DNA of 64,000 nucleotides from Pseudomonas shirazensis (lineage in GTDB: Bacteria > Pseudomonadota > Gammaproteobacteria > Pseudomonadales > Pseudomonadaceae). The notes under the pieces are model-generated. The model was not told where the DNA came from, made no database searches, and saw nothing but the letters and a program-made list of their open reading frames with translations. Position 1 is the stretch's first letter, and each line of letters starts with the position of its first letter. The translations under genes were made by a program, and so were the position numbers. Positions 50,013 through 61,042 of the stretch are shown piece by piece. The stretch spans positions 1,563,001 through 1,627,000 of the forward strand of contig NZ_JABWRD020000001.1 of assembly GCF_014268785.2 (NCBI RefSeq), in the 5' to 3' direction.

Positions 50013-50917
50013 GGCTGCAGCTCCGTCAGATAGGGAATCGAGGGCTGCGCTCCCGCACGAGTGACCGATATGGCGGCCGCGCGCTGACCGAGGATGATCG
50101 CCTCAGCCTCACTCAGCCCACGCGCCAAGCCAGCGGCAAAGCCACCGATAAAGGTGTCACCGGCCGCAGTGGTGTCGAGCGCTTTGACCGGCGTTGCCGG
50201 ATAGTGCTGGCAGCCTTGCGCGCTCACTAGCAAAGCGCCCACGCTACCGAGGGTCACGATCACTTTGCCGACCCCGAACGCGAGCAACTGCTCGGCAGCG
50301 CGGCGGGCGCTGTCCTGGTCGCTCACCGTAATGCCGGTCAAAGCCTGGGCCTCGCTTTCGTTGGGCGCGAGGTAGTCGATGTTGGTAAACCAGTCTGCCG
50401 GCAGCGGGCCGGTAGCGGGGGCAGGATTGAGAATCACCGTCTTGCCCAACTCACGGGCTCGGACCAAGGTCCAGGCGACCGTTGCCTGGGGCACTTCCAG
50501 TTGGCAGATTACGATATCAGCGGCCTGCAACAAGCTGTCAGCGCGCTGCACCGACTCGGCGCTGAGCAGGCCGTTGGCACCGGGGATCACCACAATTGCG
50601 TTCTGGCTGGCAGCGTCCACCACTATCAGCGCCACTCCGCTGGAAACACCCGCGCAGCTAGCCACTGCCTGGCAATCAACGCCTTCGACCTGCAGCGCTT
50701 GTAGCAGCTGCGGGCCATAGGCGTCATCACCGACATTGCCGATCATGGCCACGCTGGCGCCAAGGCGCGCCACGGCCACCGTCTGGTTGGCACCCTTGCC
50801 GCCGGGCACCGTGAAAAAACCGTCGCCGGTCAGCGTCTCGCCGGCTCGCGGCAAGCGCTCGGCGCGGGCCACCAAGTCCATGTTGAGGCTGCCGACCACT
50901 ACTACCTTGGCATGCAT
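50009..50917 (-). CDS. rbsK: Ribokinase
   Basis: 302 residues, PfkB family. [20 protein letters not shown] and [15 protein letters not shown] in the N-terminal region, and [20 protein letters not shown] with the catalytic Asp near the C-terminus. Phosphorylates ribose to ribose-5-phosphate. Confidence 0.97.
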   Translation of the reverse strand: MHAKVVVVGSLNMDLVARAERLPRAGETLTGDGFFTVPGGKGANQTVAVARLGASVAMIGNVGDDAYGPQLLQALQVEGVDCQAVASCAGVSSGVALIVVDAASQNAIVVIPGANGLLSAESVQRADSLLQAADIVICQLEVPQATVAWTLVRARELGKTVILNPAPATGPLPADWFTNIDYLAPNESEAQALTGITVSDQDSARRAAEQLLAFGVGKVIVTLGSVGALLVSAQGCQHYPATPVKALDTTAAGDTFIGGFAAGLARGLSEAEAIILGQRAAAISVTRAGAQPSIPYLTELQP

Positions 50918-50926
50918 GGGACGTCC

Positions 50927-51952
50927 TTAGCGGTAATCATTGAACAGGTCCGGGCGTGGCCCGGTAGATTCGCGCATGATGATGCGCGGGGCGATGATGC
51001 GCTGCTCGGCCGGGGCGTCGTGCCGCGGCCTGGCGATGCGCGACAGCAGCAATTCGGCAGCACTCTCGCCCAGCTCGCGAATCGACTGGCCTACGGTGGT
51101 CAGCGGCGGGTATACGTAGCGGCTGAGCTCGATGTCATCGAAACCGATCACCGATAGCTCGGCCGGCACGCTGATATTGCGCTCGGCGGCCGCGCGCAGG
51201 ACGCCAAAGCCGATCATGTCGTTGCCGGCAAAAATCGCCGTGGGCCGCTGGCCGTCGAGCAACTGCGCCGCAGCAGCGTGGCCGCCTGGGCTGGTGAAAT
51301 CACAGTGCAACACACGTGCTGCGCTGATCTCAGCCTGCGCCTCGGCCATCGCCCGGTGAAAACCGGCCACGCGCAACTGGCTGACCCCGGTCTCGGCTGG
51401 CCCGCCAATACAAGCGATGTCGCGGTGGCCGAGCTCGAGCAGGTGACGGGTGGCGAGGTAAGCGCCTTGTTCGTGGTCGATCCGCACCAGGTCGGCATCA
51501 ACGCCCTCCAGCGCGCGATCGACGATGACCATCGGCGTGCGCACACAGGCCAGGCTTTGCAGCAAGTCACTGTCTTCACCGACTGACGCTACCACCAGGC
51601 CATCAATGCGCTTTTCCAGCAGTACGCGCAGGTAGCTGCGCTGCTTTTGCGGATTGTCGTCGGAGTTGCACAGGATCACGCAGTAGCCATTACGCTCGCA
51701 GCCATCCTCAATGCCCCGGGCCAGCTCGGCAAAGTACGGGTTGACGCTGCTAGGCACCAACAGGCCGATAGTGGCAGTACTGCGGGCCTTGAGCGAGCGG
51801 GCTACAGCACTGGGCACATAGTCGAGTTCGGCGATGGCCGCCTCGACCTTCAGGCGCACCTGCTCGCTGACCGGACGGGTCTTGTTCAGCACATGGGAAA
51901 CGGTGGTGTAGGAAATCCCCGCCATTGCCGCGACATCTTTGATGGTTGCCAT
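50927..51952 (-). CDS. rbsR: LacI-family ribose operon repressor
   Basis: 341 residues. The N-terminal helix-turn-helix TIKDVAAMAGISYTTVSHVL is typical of LacI/PurR, followed by the periplasmic-binding-like effector domain. It lies within the operon between rbsC and rbsK. It likely binds the CGCAATCGTTTGCG palindrome upstream of rbsB and is released by ribose. Confidence 0.93.
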   Translation of the reverse strand: MATIKDVAAMAGISYTTVSHVLNKTRPVSEQVRLKVEAAIAELDYVPSAVARSLKARSTATIGLLVPSSVNPYFAELARGIEDGCERNGYCVILCNSDDNPQKQRSYLRVLLEKRIDGLVVASVGEDSDLLQSLACVRTPMVIVDRALEGVDADLVRIDHEQGAYLATRHLLELGHRDIACIGGPAETGVSQLRVAGFHRAMAEAQAEISAARVLHCDFTSPGGHAAAAQLLDGQRPTAIFAGNDMIGFGVLRAAAERNISVPAELSVIGFDDIELSRYVYPPLTTVGQSIRELGESAAELLLSRIARPRHDAPAEQRIIAPRIIMRESTGPRPDLFNDYR

Positions 51953-51956
51953 GGTT

Positions 51957-52940
51957 TCAGTTCCGCCGGCTCGCGCGCCGGCTGCGATAAGTGTCGAGCA
52001 CCACGGCAATCACAATGACCGCCCCGGTGATAATGCGTTTGGTTGGTTCGGAAGCGCCGATCTGAGCCAGCCCGGCGGCCAGCACCGAAATGATCAGCAC
52101 CCCGAAGAATGTACTGATAACTGAGCCACGCCCGCCCATCAGGCTGGTACCGCCGATCACCACGGCGGCAATTACCTGCAGTTCAAGGCCAGCACCGGCG
52201 TTCGGGTCGGCGGCCTCCAGACGAGAAATCTGGAACAGCGCGGCGAGGCCGGCGAGTAGGCCCATCAGGGTGAACACCATGATCTTGTACGGCCGCGGGT
52301 CGATCCCGGCCAAGCGTACAGCTTCTTCATTGGTACCAATGCCGATCAGGTAGCGGCCGAACACCGTGCGTGTCAGTACAAGGTGGGCAACGACGATGAC
52401 CAGCAAGGCAATGATGAAGGCTGGCGAGATGCCAAATGCTACTGGATTGGAAAACCAGGCGTAGGCATCGCCGATATAGGCCGTGCGCGAATCAGTGAAC
52501 TGATAGGCCAGGCCACGGGCCATTTCCAGCACACCGAGCGAGACGATAAAGGATGGAATGCGCCAGGCCACGGTAATGCAGCCAGTGACGCTGCCAGCCA
52601 GGGCGGCGACTGCCATGCCCAACAGCGCAGCGGGCAACACGCTCCAGCCCCACCCCAGGATTGCCACGCTGACTGCCGAGGCTGCCAAGGCCAGCACCGA
52701 GCCCACCGACAGGTCGATGCCACCGATGATCAACACCAGCGTCATGCCTACTGCCAGCACCATCAGATCGGGGATCTGGTTGGCCAGGGTACTGAAGGTT
52801 GCGTACGACCAGAAATGGCTGCTCATAAACGAGAACAGCACAATCATTGCCAGCAATGCGCCGGCCAGCCCCAGATAAGTACCAAGGCCCAGATAGGTGC
52901 CGCTGCGGCGAGCGGGAGTGTCGACGGGAGAGCTGTTCAT
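51957..52940 (-). CDS. rbsC: Ribose ABC transporter permease
   Basis: 327 residues with eight or more membrane segments and the conserved permease motifs GGIDLSVGSVLALAASAVSV and VIGGTSLMGGRGSVISTFFG. Inner-membrane channel of the RbsABC system. Overlaps rbsA by 4 nt. Confidence 0.97.
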   Translation of the reverse strand: MNSSPVDTPARRSGTYLGLGTYLGLAGALLAMIVLFSFMSSHFWSYATFSTLANQIPDLMVLAVGMTLVLIIGGIDLSVGSVLALAASAVSVAILGWGWSVLPAALLGMAVAALAGSVTGCITVAWRIPSFIVSLGVLEMARGLAYQFTDSRTAYIGDAYAWFSNPVAFGISPAFIIALLVIVVAHLVLTRTVFGRYLIGIGTNEEAVRLAGIDPRPYKIMVFTLMGLLAGLAALFQISRLEAADPNAGAGLELQVIAAVVIGGTSLMGGRGSVISTFFGVLIISVLAAGLAQIGASEPTKRIITGAVIVIAVVLDTYRSRRASRRN

Positions 52941-54490
52941 GGGTCCATCCTGGGAGCTGCTTCATGCAGCAGAGCATCACGTTGTTGATAACCGGCAAAC
53001 GCCGCGGCAAGCAGTTGATCCTGGCTCCAGGTATCGCGCTCGAAGGTGTCGATCAGGCGCCCCGCAGAGAGCACACCGATGCGATCGCAGATCAGCATCA
53101 GCTCGCGCAGGTCACTTGAAACAACCACCAGTGCCTTGCCCTGGCGCGCCAATTCGGCAAGCAGGCCATAGATGTCGAACTTGGCGCCAACGTCGATACC
53201 GCGGGTCGGCTCGTCGAACAGCAGTACCTGGCAGTCGCGCTCGAGCCAGCGGCCAATCACCACCTTTTGCTGATTGCCACCGGACAACTCACTGACAGCC
53301 TGCGCCGGGCTTGCGCTGCGAATGCGCATGGCGCTGATCTGGCGCTCGGCCAAGGCGGTTTCGGCAGCGCTGTTGATGACCCCAGCACGGGACACGGCGC
53401 CCAGGTTACCGAGGGCAATATTGGCGCTGATCGACTGCGTCAGCAGCAGCCCCTCACCTTTGCGATCCTCGGTAATCAATGCAATGCCAGCACGCACAGC
53501 GGCCTTGGGCGAGTCGACAGTGATCGGCTGCGGCGGCTGACCAAGGGCAACGCTGCCGCTGTCGGCGCGGTCGGCGCCGTAGATCAGCCGCAGCAGTTCG
53601 GTACGGCCGGCGCCGATCAGGCCGGAGATACCAAAGATCTCCCCTGCCCTCACCTCGAATGAAACCTCGCACACCTTGCCGGCACGGCTGAGCTTGTCGA
53701 CCTTGAGCAGCGGCGCGCCGATCTGGCGCCTGCCCAGGTCGATATGCTCGCCCACGTCACGCCCGACCATCAGGTTGACCAGCTCGGCACTGTTGTAACG
53801 TTGGATCGGCTCGGCGCACACCAGCTTGCCATCGCGCAGCACCGCAATGCGCTGGGCCACACGCTGCAGCTCTTCAAGGCGATGAGATATGTACACGATA
53901 GCCACGCCGCGCTGACGCAGGCGCTCGATCTGAACAAACAGCAGCTCGACCTCGCGGGCAGTGAGCATCGCCGTAGGCTCGTCGAAGATCAGCACCCGGC
54001 AATCACCAATCAGATTGCGGGCGATCTCGACCATCTGCTGATGGCCGATACCCAACTCACCGACCAGGGTATCCGGGTCAATCGCGTCCAGGCCCACCTG
54101 CGCCATAGCGGCGACCGCCAACTGGCGCAGACGCTTGTGATTGATCCAGCCGAAACGGCTGGGCAAGTTGTCGAGAAACAGGTTCTCGGCAACCGTCAGG
54201 GTGGGCAGCAGGTTCAGCTCCTGCATCACCATACGCACCCCAAGCCCCTCTGCCGCACTGCGGCTGGCAGGGCTGTAAGGTTGGCCGAGGTAGCTCATGT
54301 GCCCAACGGTGGGAATTTCCAGGCCGCTGATCAACTTCGATAGCGTGCTTTTGCCGGCGCCGTTCTCACCGGTCAGCGCCAGCACTTCGCCGGCGTACAG
54401 CTCCAGCTCGACGTCAGCCAGCACAGGCTGGGCGTAGCTCTTGCCCAGCCCGCTGACCGCGAGCACCGTTTGCGTGGCCGATGCAGACAT
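52937..54490 (-). CDS. rbsA: Ribose ABC transporter ATP-binding protein
   Basis: 517 residues, two fused ATPase domains. The first has Walker A GENGAGKST and signature-like GELGIGHQQ; the second has the degenerate GAGRTELLR and signature LSGGNQQK with DEPTRGIDVGAK. Start at 54490 with GGAG upstream. Confidence 0.97.
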   Translation of the reverse strand: MSASATQTVLAVSGLGKSYAQPVLADVELELYAGEVLALTGENGAGKSTLSKLISGLEIPTVGHMSYLGQPYSPASRSAAEGLGVRMVMQELNLLPTLTVAENLFLDNLPSRFGWINHKRLRQLAVAAMAQVGLDAIDPDTLVGELGIGHQQMVEIARNLIGDCRVLIFDEPTAMLTAREVELLFVQIERLRQRGVAIVYISHRLEELQRVAQRIAVLRDGKLVCAEPIQRYNSAELVNLMVGRDVGEHIDLGRRQIGAPLLKVDKLSRAGKVCEVSFEVRAGEIFGISGLIGAGRTELLRLIYGADRADSGSVALGQPPQPITVDSPKAAVRAGIALITEDRKGEGLLLTQSISANIALGNLGAVSRAGVINSAAETALAERQISAMRIRSASPAQAVSELSGGNQQKVVIGRWLERDCQVLLFDEPTRGIDVGAKFDIYGLLAELARQGKALVVVSSDLRELMLICDRIGVLSAGRLIDTFERDTWSQDQLLAAAFAGYQQRDALLHEAAPRMDP

Positions 54491-54510
54491 GGCCGGGTCT
54501 CCTGCCTGGA

Positions 54511-55464
54511 TCACGGCTTGGTGATCAATTCAACCGGGGTTTGGATGACATTGTCGGCATCGACAGCGGTTTTTTCGCCCTTGATCATCTGCAGCGCAGC
54601 CTGGATACCATATACGGCTTGCTTCTTGGCATCCTGATCGAGCGTGGCGAGCACGCGACCATCTTTGAGCATCGGCTTGATGGCGTTGATGTTGTCATAG
54701 CCAACTACCTGAACCTGATCTTTCTTGCCTGCAGCACGCACAGCCGAGACAGCCCCAAGCGCCATGCTGTCGTTGCCGGCCAACAGCGCTTTGATCTCTG
54801 GATACTCGTTGAGCATGGCCGCCGCCACCGCATTGCCCTTGTCGATTTCCCAGTTACCAGACTGCACCGAAACGACCTTGATCTGTGCCGCCTGCATGGC
54901 GTCCTGGAAACCAGCCGTGCGCTGTTGGGCGTTGGTAGTGGTGGAGACGCCTTCGATAATACCCACCTGATCACCTGGCTTGAGCTTTTGCTGGGCCAGA
55001 TAGTCACCGACCAGCCTGGCACCCTTGCGGTTGTCAGGGCCAACGAAGGGCACGCTGAGATTTTTGCTCTTGAGCACTTCGGGGTCGAGACGGTTATCGA
55101 TGTTGATGACGGTGATGCCGGCATCCATAGCTTTCTTGATCACCGGCACCAGCGCCTTGGAGTCAGCCGGCGCGATCACCAGCGCGTTGGCGCCAGTGGC
55201 AATCATTTGCTCGACGATGCGGATCTGGTTGCTGGTGTCGGACTCGTCCTTGATGCCGTTGGCTACCAGGTCGAAGTCGTTAGGGTGCTCTTTCTGGTAG
55301 GCCTTGGCGCCGTCTTCCATGGTGCGGAAGAACTCGTTGGCCAATGACTTCATGACCAGAGCGACTTTGGGTTTTTCCTCAGCCTGACCTGGCAGGGGGA
55401 GTGCGAGCGCCAACGAGGAGACGATAGCGAGGGACAGCAGACGACCGGGGAACGGCAGTTTCAT
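54511..55464 (-). CDS. rbsB: Ribose ABC transporter substrate-binding protein
   Basis: 317 residues with a signal peptide (SLAIVSSLALALPLPGQA). KVALVMKSLANEFFRTMEDG and QVVGYDNINAIKPMLKDGRV are typical of ribose-type periplasmic binding proteins. First gene of the leftward operon. Confidence 0.95.
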   Translation of the reverse strand: MKLPFPGRLLSLAIVSSLALALPLPGQAEEKPKVALVMKSLANEFFRTMEDGAKAYQKEHPNDFDLVANGIKDESDTSNQIRIVEQMIATGANALVIAPADSKALVPVIKKAMDAGITVINIDNRLDPEVLKSKNLSVPFVGPDNRKGARLVGDYLAQQKLKPGDQVGIIEGVSTTTNAQQRTAGFQDAMQAAQIKVVSVQSGNWEIDKGNAVAAAMLNEYPEIKALLAGNDSMALGAVSAVRAAGKKDQVQVVGYDNINAIKPMLKDGRVLATLDQDAKKQAVYGIQAALQMIKGEKTAVDADNVIQTPVELITKP

Positions 55465-55498
55465 GAGATGACTCCGAATCTTGTGTTTTTTATCGGAT

Positions 55499-55512
55499 CG
55501 CAATCGTTTGCG
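55499..55512. promoter_or_regulatory. Putative RbsR operator
   Basis: CGCAATCGTTTGCG, a near-palindrome of the LacI/PurR type, 35 bp upstream of the rbsB start. The remaining intergenic region to ansB (55513-55799) shows no gene and should hold the divergent ansB promoter. Confidence 0.75.
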
Positions 55513-55556
55513 TTAAGCCACTATGGAAACAAGCCCTGATTTTGTCAATTGCCTGA

Positions 55557-56888
<1,332 letters not shown>

Positions 56889-56927
56889 TCTGTTGATTGC
56901 CTGAGCCGAGCAACGCTTTGCTCACCG

Positions 56928-56955
56928 CTGTCGCGGGCTGTATGGCCCGCGACAG
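56928..56955 (+). terminator. GC-rich hairpin after ansB
   Basis: 11-bp stem CTGTCGCGGGC/GCCCGCGACAG with a 6-nt loop. No T run follows, so termination may be weak or factor-dependent. Confidence 0.5.
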
Positions 56956-57006
56956 TCACTGGGCCAAGGCTCACGAGGTTGTTGCGAAATTGCCTGCAGT
57001 GAAATA

Positions 57007-57022
57007 CTGTACGCACATACAG
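57007..57022. promoter_or_regulatory. LexA (SOS) box
   Basis: CTGTACGCACATACAG fits the CTG-N10-CAG LexA consensus with ACAG in the right half. It lies 20 nt before the ATG of the DUF1654 gene, so the gene is probably SOS-induced. Confidence 0.8.
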
Positions 57023-57042
57023 CACAACAAGGAACACCCCCG

Positions 57043-57285
57043 ATGGCCGCTGCCTCTCAAGCCACCCCAAGCCCATACCAACAACTGGGCGAGCGCATTC
57101 AGAAAATCATAAACAGCCCTACCGCCCAGCGCAGCAAGTCTGCGTTGATCTTTCGGCTGGAGCACGAGTTGCCGGACGACTGGGCAACACTACTCGAAGA
57201 GATCGCTGAAAACGACAACGTCACCCTTGCCTACCGGGATGATGGCGGCGTGCAGATATTCTGGACTGTACCCAAGGAAGACTGA
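57043..57285 (+). CDS. DUF1654 family protein, probably SOS-regulated
   Basis: 80 residues with YQQLGERIQKIINSPTAQRS and WATLLEEIAENDNVTLAYRD, the pattern of DUF1654, a small family of Pseudomonas. Function unknown. A LexA box lies directly upstream. Confidence 0.88.
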   Translation: MAAASQATPSPYQQLGERIQKIINSPTAQRSKSALIFRLEHELPDDWATLLEEIAENDNVTLAYRDDGGVQIFWTVPKED

Positions 57286-57293
57286 GCAGGAAC

Positions 57294-59381
57294 TCAAGCC
57301 TTGGCGGTAGCATCGTCCGCTTGCGGCCTGAGCAAAGCATTGACCTGCGAGGTCAGTGCCTCGAGGGTAAATGGCTTGGTCAGTATCGCCGTGGTCGACT
57401 CCAGCGGCTGGCGATCGAGCACTTCAGGTTGCGCATAGCCCGTCATCAGCAACACCGGCAGGTCAGGCCGCGACTGCCTTCCGGCCTCCGCCATCTGCCG
57501 CCCGTCAAGCCCACCGGGTAAACCGATGTCGGTCACCAGCAGATCAATGCGGATGTCCGAACGCAGCAGTTGCAACCCTGCCAGGCTGTCCGCCGCCTCG
57601 ATCACCACATAGCCGTAACTGCCCAGGGTTTCGCTGACAAACATGCGCACGGAGGACTCGTCATCGACCACTAAAACCGTTTCGCCAGCTGCGGCCGTGG
57701 GCTCGGCACACCCGCCAGGTTGCGCCTGCGGGGCGTCCAGCGCAGCGGCGTGGCCCGGCAACTGCAGCAGCACCCGCGTGCCTTTGCCCGGTTCTGACTC
57801 GATCCTCACCTGACCACCGGATTGCTTGGCAAAACCATAGATCATCGACAAGCCAAGCCCGGTACCGGCGCCAACCGGTTTGGTCGTGAAGAACGGCTCG
57901 AAGGCCTTGCCGAGCACTTCGGCGCTCATGCCGCTACCACTGTCCGCCACGCAAATGCTCAGGTAGTTGCCGGGGCTCAACTCTGGATCAAGCTCGGGCC
58001 CAGTCGTCAGCCGCTGGTCGCGAGTGCTTATCAGAATCCTGCCGCCACCCGGCATGGCATCGCGCGAATTGATACACAGATTGAGCAAGGCGTTTTCAAC
58101 CTGCGCCGGGTCGACCAGACAAGCACTGGCCTGGGCTGCCAACTCCACCTTCAGGCTGATTGCCGGCCCGACCGTACGCCGGATCAGCTCCTCCATGCCG
58201 CCAATCAAGGCATGCACATCCGTCTCGACCGGCACCAGCGTCTGCCGACGGGAGAATGCGAGCAGGCGATGGGTAAGGGCAGCGGCGCGCTGAGCGGCAC
58301 CATGAGCAACGCCCAGATAACGCTCCAGGTCGGCCGTGCGCCCCTGATTCAAACGCAGCCTGATCAAGTCGAGGCTACCGCTGATGCCGGCCAGGAGATT
58401 GTTGAAATCGTGAGCGATGCCCCCGGTCAGTTGGCCCACAGCCTCCATCTTCTGTGCCTGACGCAGCGCAGCCTGAGCTGCCTCGCGCTCGGCAACGGCG
58501 ACGCTGATGCGGACTTCCAACGTACGATTTAGCTCGAGCAAGGCGGATTCGGCGTTCTTTCGCGCGGTGACATCCATTGAGGAGCCGATCAAACCGATCA
58601 CCTCACCGGCGTCGCTCAGCAACGGCGCCTTCACCGACAGCCAAACGGCTACAGAACCGTCCGGCATGTCGACCCGCTCTTCGATCTGCTCAGCCTGACC
58701 GCTGTCCATGATGCGCTGGTCGTTCGCCATGACCTGGCGCGCCTGCGCTTCGTCTTCAAGGAATTCCAGGTCGGTCTTGCCCAGGTAAACCTCGGGCGGC
58801 TTGCCGATCAGCTGCGTAGTGCCGTGGTTGGCGACCAGCATCCGTCCCTGGCGGTCCTTGGCATACACCACGCCAGGAACTGCCGCCGTGAACGTGCGCA
58901 ACAAGGCGTTTGCGCGATCGCGCTCAGTTTCGGCAACACGCCGTCCCTCAATGTCCATCAGCACGCCTGGAAAGCGCACAGCCATGCCCTGTTCATCGAG
59001 CTCGGCGCGACCATTGGCCTCTACCCAGCGATAGCAGCCGTCCTCATGGAGAACACGATATTCACAGCGAAAGCGCCCACCGCGAGCCATGGCCTGTTCG
59101 ATGTCACGGCCAACCCGTTCGCGGTCTTGCTCGTGGATGGAGGCAAACGCCTCGGAGATCGGAATACCACTGGTGCAGCGTTCTGCACACAGCCCGAATG
59201 AGCGGGCGAAGCGCTCATCCGCCGTCACGCAGTCATTACGAATATCCCAAAGCCAGGTACCAATGATGGCGCCAGCATCGAGAGCCAGTTGCAGACGCTC
59301 CGAGGCATCAGTCGGGAAAACCTGAAGACGGTCGGGCCTGACCATCGCTTCGACCCGCTCCGCAGGGCCTTCTCGATCCAT
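57294..59381 (-). CDS. Hybrid sensor histidine kinase with two PAS domains
   Basis: 695 residues, no membrane segment, so cytosolic. PAS domains at about 25-150 and 155-275, coiled coil, HisKA with His324 (GGIAHDFNNL), HATPase with NALLNLCINSRDAM, SGSGM and GTGLGLS, and a C-terminal receiver with Asp618 (VTDIGLPGG) and Lys669. Signal unknown. Convergent with the DUF1654 gene. Confidence 0.95.
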   Translation of the reverse strand: MDREGPAERVEAMVRPDRLQVFPTDASERLQLALDAGAIIGTWLWDIRNDCVTADERFARSFGLCAERCTSGIPISEAFASIHEQDRERVGRDIEQAMARGGRFRCEYRVLHEDGCYRWVEANGRAELDEQGMAVRFPGVLMDIEGRRVAETERDRANALLRTFTAAVPGVVYAKDRQGRMLVANHGTTQLIGKPPEVYLGKTDLEFLEDEAQARQVMANDQRIMDSGQAEQIEERVDMPDGSVAVWLSVKAPLLSDAGEVIGLIGSSMDVTARKNAESALLELNRTLEVRISVAVAEREAAQAALRQAQKMEAVGQLTGGIAHDFNNLLAGISGSLDLIRLRLNQGRTADLERYLGVAHGAAQRAAALTHRLLAFSRRQTLVPVETDVHALIGGMEELIRRTVGPAISLKVELAAQASACLVDPAQVENALLNLCINSRDAMPGGGRILISTRDQRLTTGPELDPELSPGNYLSICVADSGSGMSAEVLGKAFEPFFTTKPVGAGTGLGLSMIYGFAKQSGGQVRIESEPGKGTRVLLQLPGHAAALDAPQAQPGGCAEPTAAAGETVLVVDDESSVRMFVSETLGSYGYVVIEAADSLAGLQLLRSDIRIDLLVTDIGLPGGLDGRQMAEAGRQSRPDLPVLLMTGYAQPEVLDRQPLESTTAILTKPFTLEALTSQVNALLRPQADDATAKA

Positions 59382-59477
59382 TGCTACCTCTTGAGTTACC
59401 GAGCTTCAAGGTCGGGCATATTACCGACCAAGCGGGTAAATGTGCTATAGGGTAGACAGCGCAACCGAGGCGAGCGT

Positions 59478-59903
59478 TCAAGTCAAGGCTTGCAGATAGG
59501 CACTGGCATGTTGATAGCGGCTGAGCCGGGCAAGGTCAGCGGGACCTGGGCAGGCGATGCGACTGAGGTCACTGTTATCGGCCAGATCAGCCAACTTGAC
59601 CTCTCGTGCCAGAGGGTCAGCGCCGGCCCGAATCACAAACGCCTCATAGCTCTCGCCAGGACGTCGACTCAGCGAGAGCAAGGCGGCGAGGATTTTCAGC
59701 GGGAAACCCTCAAGAGCGAGGTCCGATACCGTCAGGGGCGTGTCTTCGAGTACATCGTGGAGCACGGCGACAATCCGCTGCTCAGGTGTGGACACTCGCA
59801 TCATTACCCGCAGCGGATGAAGAATGTAGGCGGCCCCACCCTTGTCGTACTGCCCCTCGTGGGCTTTTGCGGCTACAGCGATGGCCCGTTCCAATGTAGA
59901 CAT
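59478..59903 (-). CDS. HD-domain phosphohydrolase (RelA/SpoT-type)
   Basis: 141 residues with AAKAHEGQYDKGGAAYILHP, VAVLHDVLEDT (HD motif) and VKLADLADNSDL, the metal-binding HD domain of ppGpp hydrolases, without synthetase domain. Probably a small alarmone hydrolase or related phosphatase. GGGAGAGG before the ATG. Confidence 0.9.
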   Translation of the reverse strand: MSTLERAIAVAAKAHEGQYDKGGAAYILHPLRVMMRVSTPEQRIVAVLHDVLEDTPLTVSDLALEGFPLKILAALLSLSRRPGESYEAFVIRAGADPLAREVKLADLADNSDLSRIACPGPADLARLSRYQHASAYLQALT

Positions 59904-59990
59904 GCGACCTCTCCCTGTTCAGCGCCCGCTTAGCCAAGCATAGCCAACGATCGCGCTCAGGCACAGCCCGCCTGCCTCATCAGTCACTTA

Positions 59991-60560
59991 TCAGCGCTGG
60001 GCGCCATGCTGGATCACCACAGAGTCAGTGCCTTGACGCGCCATCACATCGGCCTTGCGCGCCTGCGCCTCTTCTTTGGTCGGGAATGGACCCAGCAGCA
60101 CCACCGGCTTGCCATCACGGTACTCGACTGAAGAGGGAATACCCTTTTCTATAAGGCGCGCAGTCATGTCGCTCAGAGCCCCCATGTTCGGCCCCTGCAC
60201 CACCTCGACATCCCAGCCCTCTGGCGCCGGCTGATCGGCCAGGGCTTCGGCGCGACGCTGCAGCTCGGCCCCTCCACAGATCTCGCGGATGCGCAGGTCG
60301 TCGCCGGTTTCGTCGACGATGATCCGGTACTGGCCATCCCGCTTGATAGCAACGTAGCTGCGGTAAGCCTCGAATTTGCCGTCAGCGTCCTTGCCACGGA
60401 ATTGACCGCAGATCGAGCCATCGGTATCGAAGCGCACGTTGGCGAATTTGGCGGTCTTGGGATTACTCAAGTGTTCGGCCACCTGTTTGTGCACGCCATC
60501 CACTTCATTGTTGCAGCCCGCCAAGGCCAGCATCGCTGTTACCACCGCAAGTTTACGCAC
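59991..60560 (-). CDS. SPOR-domain lipoprotein
   Basis: 189 residues. Lipobox MLALAGC (Cys16). The C-terminal part (about 115-189) with LIEKGIPSSVEYRDGKPVV and LLGPFPTKEEAQARKADV is a SPOR peptidoglycan-binding repeat. The middle has two Cys (ICGQF; EICGG). Envelope protein, maybe division-related. Confidence 0.85.
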   Translation of the reverse strand: MRKLAVVTAMLALAGCNNEVDGVHKQVAEHLSNPKTAKFANVRFDTDGSICGQFRGKDADGKFEAYRSYVAIKRDGQYRIIVDETGDDLRIREICGGAELQRRAEALADQPAPEGWDVEVVQGPNMGALSDMTARLIEKGIPSSVEYRDGKPVVLLGPFPTKEEAQARKADVMARQGTDSVVIQHGAQR

Positions 60561-60659
60561 GCGTCTAACTCCAGAATCGAAGGCGCGGATTCTACCATGA
60601 TGGCTGGCTAGCGCCGATGGGCAGGCTGCCGCAGGGTGTTTCAGGCGCGAAACAAATGC

Positions 60660-60686
60660 AAAAAGGGCGACCCTTTCGGATCACCC
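60660..60686 (-). terminator. Terminator of tRNA-Val copy 1
   Basis: Stem GGGCGACCC/GGATCACCC with a TTTC loop, ending in five T on the minus strand, 10 nt after the tRNA. Confidence 0.8.
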
Positions 60687-60696
60687 TCTTCAAGTT

Positions 60697-60773
60697 TGGT
60701 AGGCACAATTGGACTCGAACCAACGACCCCCACCATGTCAAGGTGGTGCTCTAACCAACTGAGCTATGTGCCT
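60697..60773 (-). tRNA. tRNA-Val(GAC), copy 1
   Basis: 77 bases, CCA encoded. Anticodon stem CCACC/GGTGG with loop TTGACAT (anticodon GAC), T-loop TTCGAGT and acceptor stem AGGCACA/TGTGCCT. Identical to the copy at 60966. Confidence 0.96.
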
Positions 60774-60927
60774 GTCGTGGGGCGCATATTACGAGTGAAG
60801 CGCACCCCTGTAAAGCTTTTTTTTGAAGAAAATCAAAACCTTTGCGCCACCGAGCGGCGCACTCTGGTGCACGCCCCTGAGACTGTGGTCGCCCCACCAG
60901 TCTCAGCAACCAACAGCAGCGTAAATG

Positions 60928-60955
60928 AAAAAAGGGTGACCCTTGCGGATCACCC
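60928..60955 (-). terminator. Terminator of tRNA-Val copy 2
   Basis: Stem GGGTGACCC/GGATCACCC with a 4-nt loop and T run on the minus strand, very similar to the terminator of copy 1. The 60774-60927 spacer shows no gene. Confidence 0.8.
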
Positions 60956-60965
60956 CTTTTCGATT

Positions 60966-61042
60966 TGGTAGGCACAATTGGACTCGAACCAACGACCCCC
61001 ACCATGTCAAGGTGGTGCTCTAACCAACTGAGCTATGTGCCT
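60966..61042 (-). tRNA. tRNA-Val(GAC), copy 2
   Basis: Sequence identical to copy 1, same orientation, 192 bp away. Each copy has its own terminator, and the flanking sequence just after the 5' end (CTGTCGTGGGGCGCAT) is also shared, so the pair arose by tandem duplication. Confidence 0.96.
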
